Shown here piece by piece: positions 56,102-64,000 of a stretch of 64,000 bases of DNA. The DNA comes from Mesostigma viride (Eukaryota > Streptophyta > Mesostigmatophyceae > Mesostigmatales > Mesostigmataceae): positions 1,700,483 to 1,764,482 of the forward strand of contig RPFO01000102.1 of assembly GCA_009746045.1 (NCBI GenBank). Reading direction: 5' to 3'. The translations under genes were made by a program, and so were the position numbers. Each line of letters opens with the position of its first letter. The first letter of the stretch is position 1. A model generated the notes under the pieces. The model worked only from the letters and a program-made list of their open reading frames with translations, was not told the origin of the DNA and searched no databases.

Positions 56102-56668
56102 CCGTTGTTACTTTTTAAGGGTGTGGCTCGGTTGGAAGCAACCACGATGTCCTCCGGCTTCCTAAACGACAAGTGCACAACTGTGCGTTTCCACTATACT
56201 TGATTGGCATGTACTAGCTTGCCCGCCTGGCCATCACGTGACCCTCGTACTTGAGTCCCATGGACGTCAGGCTGCCCTGGCTAGGTACGTAATGCATGAT
56301 GGATTATGTGTTGCTTAATTGGTGCATGCATGCTTCCAGCGCCATACAAGTCTAGCTAGTTCTCTGTGAGCTGGGCTAAATATAATGCATTCCTTTGACC
56401 GCTTGCCACATGCTCATTATACTGGAATCTTGATGTAAGTGAATTTCATTAATTTAAACTTGAAGCGCGTATGAACAAGGTGCCGGTTGACAACATGTGT
56501 GCCGGAGTTCAGCCACGACCTGCATGCGTAGGATCTATATGACACGACACACAGCATACTAGAGGTAAACATACGTTAACAATCAAAGGCCCATGAGTAC
56601 AAATAATGAATATGCTACAAGTCAGTCAGTGTGCCAAGAGAAAGCTGTCCACACAGCAAGCTCTTTCT
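56102..56668. other. Gap: no gene recognised
   Basis: Intergenic, between two convergent gene models. Short frames only. Confidence 0.45.
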
Positions 56669-58672
56669 TCAACTGGCACTCGGCGCGCCCATGAGCACGG
56701 ATGCCAGCTGCGCCTGCGTGGCCGCTAACAGCGCCTTCATTTTGGCCTGTTCCGCCGTTAGCTGCGCCACCTTCTCATGGAGGGCCGCGTTCTCGGCCGT
56801 GACGGCCGCCAGGACGCCCGTCTCGGGAACACTCGTGAGCCCTGCCGATGAGTCCCCAGGCCCCTTGGGCCCATGCCGAGGGTGCACCGGAGGATGGCTG
56901 ACAAAGATCGAGTTTCCGCTCGGCTCTGCACCGACCGAAGCAAAGCTCACGGCTCCCTCCGGCGTTGTCGTCCAGCGTTTGATTTTCATGAACGTTCCGC
57001 TCGCGGTACGATCCGACAACCCAAGCCCACCCCCGCTGCCGTCGTCGCTGCCACCAGACTCACTGCCAACCGACCACCTGCTGGCCCCGCCCGGGATTGA
57101 ATTTGTCGGAATATTCCGGCAGCTCTGAGACGCAACATCGACGCCACCACGGCCGGGCCCAGCCAGTCCCCAGGCCGCGTTCGTCTGCCGGCGAACTGAG
57201 CTTCCCGCACCCTGTGTTACATTCCCTGCACGGCCCGCCAGCTCAGCGATGTCCTCCTCCTCTTCCTGGGTCCCAGGGAAGGCATCCCCACCGAGGGACG
57301 CCAGGGCTGCATTCGCGGCTGCCGCCACGACGTCGGCCAGACGGTGGCTCTCCGATGCATGTCCGATGGACGCTGAAGCCGGCACGGACGAAGAAGTGCC
57401 GTTATCAACGCCAGAGCCATCCCTCACCAACACTCCCCCAGCATGACCCCCTAGCTGGCCCACCCCCTGAATAACCCCACCCCGGATGGTCCGGGACGCG
57501 AGGTCTTCCGAGCTGCGGGCGCTCGACCTCCCGGCCTCCAAGCTGGGTCCCTGAAGGAAGCTCTCAAGGGTAAATACGCCGGGGCTCAGCGGCGGCGCGG
57601 CGGCCGAGAGCAGGTCCACCTGGGGCGACCCGGCCGGTGTGGACAGTGTCACGCTTGATCGCAACGAGGGCGGCCGCGGGCCGGGCCCCACGTTGTCCCT
57701 GCCAATGACGCTGTTCTTGCTGGCGGCAGGCAGCTCGGCTAGATCGATCAACGCCCCGCTGTCCTGCCGCCCCGGCACAGGCTTCATTTGTGGGCTGCCT
57801 TCCGACCCTCCTTCCTGCCGATACCCTCGTCGTGCATCCACGCTGCTGCCTACCGGCCCCCTGGGCGGCATGCCTGGAGTAGCATTTCCCGCCGCCGATG
57901 AGGTCACCCTATCCCCAGCGCCCTCTGCGCCCCGCGTGTCTAGCGGCCCCCAGCCTAGGCTCGCCCCCTCGCCGCTGTCGTCCTCACCCAAGAGCACGTC
58001 GTCGTGGTCATGCAGTCCGCCCGGGCCACCCACCCCATCCTCGTCTCCCCCAAAGAGCGGACGGGACGAATCCATGGTGGAACTCCGCGAGAACTCCGGA
58101 TGGCCCAGCCAACGAAGCACGGCGGGGGCCACGGTGGACGCCGTCCGGAGAATCGCCTCCTCTTGACCAGCGGGAAGCGGAGCGTTTTCTGGTGCCACAT
58201 CACCGCCCCCCCCACCTTTGTCCTCCCTACTCAAGCCCGCCCCCCCGATGTCACCAAAGACACCTTCGGCAGAACCCCTGACATCCTTGGCCGAGGCCAA
58301 CGCGGTGGCGTTCGATACCGACCCAGCAGTGGAGCTGGTAGAAGCGGCGGCAGCGGCTGCGGCGTTCCCTTGCTCCCCCCGTAGCCGCAGCAGCGAGAGC
58401 GCCAGGCTGATGGCGGCGTCCTCGCCCGACCTGGTACTGCTGCCCGCCGGGCCCTTGCCGGGAACCGCGCTCTCGCCCCCGGCCGCGCTGCCCCCAGCGG
58501 GGGAGCTTTGGATCGCGGAGAGAACGGAGGGCGGGGGCGCGTGGGAGGGCGACACCGGCTGCGGGTCGGAGCCTAGCGGGGAGCCGCTCACGATGTGCGT
58601 GATGGAGCGGCGCAGGTTGGTGTTGATGCGCCACTTGGCGGCCGCTCGGAACACCTGGCGGGGTTGAGCCAT
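56669..58672 (-). CDS. Low-complexity protein with C-terminal coiled coil
   Basis: An intronless frame of 667 residues. The N-terminus MAQPRQVFRAAAKWRINTNL followed by RRSITHIVSG is basic and structured. The long middle is Gly/Ser/Pro/Asp-rich and probably disordered. The last 50 residues (VTAENAALHEKVAQLTAEQA, KMKALLAATQAQLASVL) form clear heptads, hence a coiled coil or leucine-zipper dimer. A CAG before GTGTTCCGAG at residue 6 could be a splice acceptor, in which case this is the last exon of a longer gene. No family recognised. The opposite strand is also open by composition and was discounted. Confidence 0.6.
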   Translation of the reverse strand: MAQPRQVFRAAAKWRINTNLRRSITHIVSGSPLGSDPQPVSPSHAPPPSVLSAIQSSPAGGSAAGGESAVPGKGPAGSSTRSGEDAAISLALSLLRLRGEQGNAAAAAAASTSSTAGSVSNATALASAKDVRGSAEGVFGDIGGAGLSREDKGGGGGDVAPENAPLPAGQEEAILRTASTVAPAVLRWLGHPEFSRSSTMDSSRPLFGGDEDGVGGPGGLHDHDDVLLGEDDSGEGASLGWGPLDTRGAEGAGDRVTSSAAGNATPGMPPRGPVGSSVDARRGYRQEGGSEGSPQMKPVPGRQDSGALIDLAELPAASKNSVIGRDNVGPGPRPPSLRSSVTLSTPAGSPQVDLLSAAAPPLSPGVFTLESFLQGPSLEAGRSSARSSEDLASRTIRGGVIQGVGQLGGHAGGVLVRDGSGVDNGTSSSVPASASIGHASESHRLADVVAAAANAALASLGGDAFPGTQEEEEDIAELAGRAGNVTQGAGSSVRRQTNAAWGLAGPGRGGVDVASQSCRNIPTNSIPGGASRWSVGSESGGSDDGSGGGLGLSDRTASGTFMKIKRWTTTPEGAVSFASVGAEPSGNSIFVSHPPVHPRHGPKGPGDSSAGLTSVPETGVLAAVTAENAALHEKVAQLTAEQAKMKALLAATQAQLASVLMGAPSAS

Positions 58673-60865
58673 GGGGGGGGAGCAGAGGGGTCATCCAGCG
58701 GGTCGAAGTTCCGGTGATGGTGAACGTGAGCAGATCGGTATTCGATGGCATCGATGGACATGAACATGAGCAGAATTCCCAAACAAATGACAGCATTGTG
58801 ATTGGTGGAGGTGAAGATTCATACAGGTAGAAGTACGATTTAGATATATAGCATGTATATATATGTCAACATATATACTAAAATTTGTAAAACGCAGCCC
58901 TGGCACAATTTTAGCTAACACTCTTTCGAACGGCTTTCGGCTCCAGCCACTCAGCGGCGCGACTTACAGTCCGCTTGACGAATGAGCTGCGCGAAATTTC
59001 GTTGCGACCAATCACGAAAAGGTCAAACCACGGCGTCCATATTATCAGGGTTTTCGGGCGTTACATCCAGATGAGCCATTTGGCAGAGGTCCGTATGCCC
59101 AGATGGCTCCTACTAGAAAACTCTGCGATTTCCTGTGTTCGCGAGCTCCAGATATAACCGTCGCAAACTTTTGGGCTGTTGGACCAAACTTTCCATTAAC
59201 GAAATCCCGTTACAAACGCGCAGGAAGCTCACACGTGGATTTTCCTCTGCTCCACCGCCTGTAAGCGATTTTTCCCTGCTGTCTGCGGGTTTGGCGAGGT
59301 CACTCATCCCCGCGCGCATCGCGCTCCCGTGCAGGGGTAGCAGTCAATCTGGAGCTTGAACTCCGCAAGTAGTTCGCGAGCTCCGTCCACTGCGCGGTTG
59401 CGCAGTTTGTCCCTTTTAAGCAATGTACATATTGTGCAACTTCTAGTAAGACTGCTTACGTAGACTTCAGGCGCCAAGGCACACCTCATCATACGAGTAA
59501 TCGTGACGTACCGGGTTCGAACCTTCAGTTCAGAGGCCTTCTAGCGTTTCGGATTTTTTTCCTTCACCCTTTTGCCAAACTCCGTGAATCTTGTGGTCGA
59601 AACTCTAAAGCTAGCGCGCGCTCCTTGGCGGGACTAGTGCCACTTGGCACTCGACGGAGGTATGTGGTGACTCACATCTCCCTAGCCGGGGCTCCCTGGC
59701 CGGGGACCGGCCACAAAAAGAACAAGCTCTAATGTCGCGGGCGAAGCCCGCAAAACTTGTATATATATGTATATATACATAGCGTGAACAGACTGAGGCA
59801 TGTCCCATCAAGGTATCAATAGGTATCAGGACAGAACACAGGACTGACAGAGAGAGGCATATTGGAAGACCCTCCATGCTTCAGGCTGGAAGTAAAGCTA
59901 CAACAGTGAGCCCAACATACGAGTGTAGCAAGGCAAGGCACATACATTCCAAAGATGCGATGAGGTGCCTAGTAGATAGTAGGGGCGGTCCGCGAGGCCC
60001 ACGGAGTTGGCGGGCAGATGCATGTTGGCATAAAAGCCCGTGGGCACATGGATACGCCCTTGACATCAATGCGTCATCGGCTCATGCGTATCGATGAATA
60101 CATGGACACGGGTATACAAATCATGGCATGCGACTATACATGGATACAAAAATGATCATCTAGCATATGTACCGCATTACTGTCAGCAAGCAAGCATGTC
60201 ACATAACACTTCGCATAGATATTCTACGTAAAAGACGAGAACATACCAAATCCAAAAAAGAAAAAAATAATTAAATAAAATGTCAACTCATACTACTAGA
60301 TAAAGTAGCAAGCACGTTACACTTCATTTAGAACGCGCAGGAGGATCGCTCGATCCAAAAGCTCGACCCTGACCACCACCCCAATTGGTCTCTCGAAACC
60401 ATCCAGGGGGAAGCCTGCCCGTGAGAAGCCATATCATACCGCCCATACGTGCAAGGTTGCCTCCCCCCCTTCCCTAGCACCTCCCACTCCCCCCACGTGC
60501 TGCCAGTTCCTCACAACCTCAGGTACGACAACGTTGTTAGTTCCAGTCCCGTCAACCTGGTGTAGAGCGAGCGCTCCGCAAATGGAACACACCTCGCTCC
60601 GGCTGCGCCGTCCCATCAGACACCCTTTCACCTGCTGCGGGTAGCCATGCATGCATGCCACCCCCGAACCCATGGCACCTGCCTACGGGGCCGTGCAGGC
60701 ATCCCTCCATGCATGCCACACTTCATGGAGCATACACATCGGACTACCGGCACGCGCCAGCCCCGAAAGCGACTCACCTGCTGTGGGTAGAGCGACCAAG
60801 GGGACTGCGCATCCCCACAATCGCCCCCAACCCCCTCACCTGCTGCCGGTCCTTTAACTCCTCAC
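58673..60865. other. Gap and possible TBC gene 3' end
   Basis: Mostly AT-rich intergenic DNA. The right part (60430-60860) contains CTCACCTGCTGCGGGTAGAG-like repeats copied from the donor of the TBC exon at 60866, and a frame with EVCSICGALALHQVDGTG that may be a last exon. Nothing else recognised. Confidence 0.4.
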
Positions 60866-63800
60866 CTGCTGCGGGTAGAGCGACCGCGAGATCATGACCC
60901 CCATGTGCTTGCTCGCCGGCGCCGCGAATGAGGCTGAACGGTTCACCAGCGGGCTCGGCCTCGCCCCCCCCACGTGATACTCCCCCATTGGTGACATGCC
61001 GACGCTGAGCCGATGCCAGAACTCACGGTCCGAGCTCGCCCGGCCCAAGACGCCACTAATTACCCCCTTGAATCTCCCCGAGACCCCCCCCTCGGCGGCC
61101 ACCTCCCCCTCACTCGGATTCCTCGAAATGCCCTCCTCTGCACCTCCTTCCCCTGCGAACCCGAGTCCCTGGCCGTCCCCTCCCAGGTATCGGAGCTGCA
61201 AGGCCGCGGCGTGGCGGTCGCAGAGCACACAGCCGCACGGGACCGCCCAGCCGGAAGGCTCCAATATACCCGAGGTATCGGCGCCGGCGCCGTTGTTGTT
61301 TTTACTGCTGGCGCGGGCCACGGCGGCCTCTGCTTCTGCCTGTCGCTGCATCGCCTCAGCGAGTCGCCGTTCCAACTCGCTGCGCTGCTCGTCCCAGGCC
61401 TGCCGCGCCAGATGGCCGGCGGCAGCGGCGGCCGAGGCCTCAGCGACGGCAACGGCCGCCTCCTCCATGATGATCTGGGGGATTAGGGGCACAAATGAGC
61501 AGTGTGTTGTCCAGTGGTAATTTAGTCAGTAACAGCCGTCGTGAGTACAGGGTTATAAGTGACTCCTGCATGATGGTCTGGGGGATTAGACGAAGGAGCA
61601 CAAATAAGCAATTTGTTATTCAATAGTAGTCACTAGTAGCCATAGTGAGCACAAGGTAAAAAAGCAACTTCTCCACAATGATCTGGGGAGTGATGAAACG
61701 AGGAAGCTAACGAAAATGAGTTGGATCGACATGGTTTAGTATCATTTCCATGATGGTTAGTTTACGGTTCGAGGCGAGAGGGGGCGTTCCCATCATGAGT
61801 GGTAGTGGTAAGTACAGTGTTCTAAGCTCTATCCAAACATCGTTTCATAGTCGAACAGCGAATAGTAGAGTGAATGCTCCATCCACTTACATATACACTA
61901 CTGCACGTATCAATATTCTAGAGACAGGGCACAAGGAGGAAGCTGATTCAACAGTGCCTTGCAGTATCGGTCTTAACTCGGTAGCTCCTACTAGATATCG
62001 GTCTTAACTCGGTAGCTCCTACTAAACCTCACCTGGTTCCTACCTCGAATCCTGCCTCCAGGTTATGAGCGCCTCAAACTTGGCCTCGCCCGTTATCATA
62101 TCCGTGTTTTGAACATCACCCCTGTACTTTTCTCCGAAGCTTCAGCAGGTTGAAAGGATTCCTCACCTCGTACTCCGCCTCCAACTTCATGAGAGCCTCA
62201 AACTTGACCTCGGTGGCCAGCGCCTTGTCAAAGATGTCGTCAAGCTCGGACACAGATGCCGCCTGGGGGAGGGAGAGCCAGAGAGGGGAAAAGATGGTCG
62301 TGAGCGGACAGCCATTCGTTGATCCACCCTTGATGCCTTCTTCGAGCCGAGGTGCGCAGGTGGCCACCAGGGAATATTGAGCCAAGGGAGGTGATGTGGT
62401 CATCCATAATGTAAACACAGTAGCCGATAACAGATTGCCATCAGGGTTTAGGGTGCAGGGTCCAGTCATCCATCACATCCAGGTGTGCAGATTCACATGC
62501 AGAACAGAAAAGAGCCGCCCAGGCGTTTGAAAAAACGTTGAGCAGCCAGACACATTCCACAAGCGACAACCAAGAAATAATTTTACCGTTATACTTGAAA
62601 TGGTATTCAAAAAGCCAACAGCTCCCACGCATTCTCGCAAGGCGCATGCCAGCCAGCCCCCCTGCCTGCATTTCTTTCTACCTTTGGTCCTCGCTAACGC
62701 CACCCTGCCAGCCATGCCAAGCAAGCCCTCCCTATCGAGGTCAATGTTAAATAAGTTATGCATTGTTCAACCTCCTCCCCTTCCCATCCTATCAACTGCA
62801 CCATGATTGGGTAGCCTACTTACTTTTCTTTGCCCCCTCCCTGTCTACCCTTTTACCCCTCTCCCACCTTGTTCCTTTCTACACTACCCATCCAACCACT
62901 GGCATCTTGACAGACAGACAGCCTTTCTCTTCTTCAACCTCCCATTTCTGACTTCTTCCCTCAATACCCTTCCACCCACCTGCTTCCGGATGCAGCACTT
63001 CTACCCTTTCTGTAGTATTCACCCCCCCACCCTCATATTGGCAGGCAGCGCCCCTTTCAATCCTTCCTCTCGAAACCGTCCTCCCGCAACACGAACCATC
63101 CCCCCACCTGCATCTTGGCGGGCAGCGCCGAGCGGAAGAAGTCCATCACGTCCTCCGTGGCCTCGCACTCGAGCAGCTCATCCTCACAGTCTGCCAGCAG
63201 CGCGATGCCCACCTGACAGGTGGCACCGGTGTATGCGGGATGATGGCAGGGGAAGAGACGACGTGAGGGTGGAATGGTGGCGTATGGGCAAAGACCACGC
63301 CAGCAGCGCCATGCCCACCTTGGGGTGGGGGAGAAGGGGGAGGGGTGGGGGGGTACCATTGGATCAGGGGGGGGGGGCGGAAGGGGGGGTACCATTGGAT
63401 CATGGCAAGGAGAAGGGCGCTTGTATGTGGGATGATGGCAAGGAGACGCCATGCTGTTTGAATGGTGGCATAGGGGCAGAGGCAACACCAGTAGGGGGGG
63501 AAAGGCAACACCAGGAAGGCCGTGCCTTTACTCCTAAGGTAAGGCGATGCCACGCAGGCTACTTGAAACACAACTTACCAAGCCCCTTAACGTACCTTGA
63601 ATTTGATCCCGCGTTGCACTCCACCTCCCCAGAAACATATGCTAGGCCATAGCCTCTACCTTGTGCATGGAGTGAAGCAGCAGCCCTCACCTTGAATATG
63701 ATCACCGCGTTGCGCTCCACAAACACCGTGTCGAAGATGCGGTAGACGATGGCCAGCGGAAGCGCTGACGCGAATAGCGTGAGGAACCAGGGCGCCGCGT

Positions 63801-63897
63801 ACATGACAGAGGAGACCATGAGGTCCTCCAGGTGGTTGTGGAGCTCGGGCAGCCGATCCTTTTGCAGCATCACCACCTGGTGCAGCCGCAGTTGGAG
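60866..63897 (-). CDS. TBC-domain Rab GTPase-activating protein, C-terminal part
   Basis: Four phase-0 exons: 63897-63691, 63212-63108, 62262-62167 and 61474-60866, all with GT/AG borders. Exon 1 reads LHNHLEDLMVSSVMYAAPWF, LTLFASALPLAIVYRIFDTV and NAVIIFK. Exon 2 reads VGIALLADCEDELLECEATE. These are the C-terminal blocks of the TBC domain (MYASQWFLTLF, LRIWD, VIF-x-ALALL). Exon 3 ends the domain (FDKALATEVKFEALMKLEAE). Exon 4 is a coiled coil (ELERRLAEAMQRQAEAEAAV) plus a disordered tail. TBC proteins stimulate GTP hydrolysis on Rab GTPases in membrane traffic; the catalytic Arg and Gln fingers would lie upstream, beyond the window. The final exon after 60866 is not resolved. Confidence 0.82.
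61458..61770 (-). repeat. Diverged tandem copies of a TBC exon start
   Basis: The acceptor-exon sequence CCCCAGATCATCATGGAGGA (at 61460-61480) recurs in weakened form near 61575 (CCCCCAGACCATCATGCAGG), 61685 (CCCCAGATCATTGTGGAG) and 61750. Spacing is about 100 bp, and intron-like sequence between the copies is also related. Confidence 0.7.
62040..62100 (-). pseudogene. Decayed duplicate of TBC exon 3
   Basis: The minus strand reads GAGGCCAAGTTTGAGGCGCT and ends in GATTCGAG|GTAGGA. The real exon 3 has GAGGTCAAGTTTGAGGCTCT and ends in GTACGAG|GTGAGG. It lies just downstream of exon 3 and looks like a duplicated, degenerating exon. Confidence 0.6.
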
Positions 63898-64000
63898 CTG
63901 AGGGAGGGGGGCGATGCGAGGGTTGAGGTGAAAAGAATGGGACGACGAGAGGTCGCAAAGATGTCAAACCGCAGACAAGCTTTTCCCTTCAAAACAATCT

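Noticed and set aside
57639-58667. Plus-strand ORFs overlapping the 667-residue minus-strand gene
   Set aside because: GC-rich shadows: the minus frame has a coherent N-terminus and a coiled-coil C-terminus, while the plus frames are Pro/Ser/Arg mixtures without structure.
59505-59535. GGGTTCGAACC resembling a tRNA T-arm
   Set aside because: Flanks do not fold into D and anticodon arms or a 7-bp acceptor stem.

Overview
The window looks like nuclear DNA of a microalga, most likely a chlorophyte. GC-rich exons alternate with long introns full of micro- and minisatellites, splice sites are canonical GT/AG, one gene encodes a DUF1997 protein (a cyanobacterial/plastid family) with a transit-like leader, a MAP10-like and a TBC Rab-GAP gene are present, and a TGTAA box follows one stop codon. 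This assignment is inference. I saw no rRNA, convincing tRNA or CRISPR array.

Layout. 1-5.6 kb: plus-strand exons of an unrecognised gene, with introns and possibly coding sequence overrun by satellites. 5.7-30.3 kb: a retrotransposon graveyard with almost no host sequence. Target-site duplications (TSDs), and in four cases an uninterrupted paralogue in the same window, let the nest be taken apart. A 5'-truncated LINE (L1-A, 7193-25036, about 3.6 kb without its inserts) contains a hAT-like DNA transposon (7417-9018), an ORF1-only element (F2-A, 9395-19703) and a second LINE (RT-B2, 21213-23479, itself split by a hAT-like element). F2-A is split by a third LINE copy (RT-B1, 9806-13529, which carries the ORF1-only element F1-1) and by a roughly 5.7-kb insert of unclear type. 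That insert carries a Penelope-like reverse-transcriptase element and another ORF1-only copy (F1-2). To the right lie F1-3, F2-1 and F2-B; F2-B and F1-3 keep open ORF1s.

31.4-34.3 kb (minus): a two-exon DUF1997 gene. 35.3-47.9 kb (plus): an 11-exon gene whose predicted N-terminus resembles microtubule-associated protein MAP10; all exon phases agree. 48.9-51.3 kb: another nested ORF1-only element (F2-C). 51.6-53.5 kb (minus): an intronless leucine-rich-repeat protein. 54.8-56.1 kb: a weak hypothetical gene. 56.7-58.7 kb (minus): a low-complexity protein with a C-terminal coiled coil. 60.9-63.9 kb (minus): the C-terminal half of a TBC Rab-GAP whose start lies beyond the window.

Most notable observation. 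Two families of ORF1-only elements (F1 and F2, encoding L1-ORF1p-like proteins without reverse transcriptase) and the RT-bearing family RT-B share almost nothing except their 3' end. That end is a stem-loop with a CAAC loop, followed by an AT-rich 4-5-nt repeat tail; the outer stem pair differs between copies as G-C, U-A or A-U. This suggests a split LINE system: ORF1 units and an RT unit that move separately but share a 3' recognition hairpin. The nearest known parallels are mammalian HAL1 elements and SINE/LINE partnerships.
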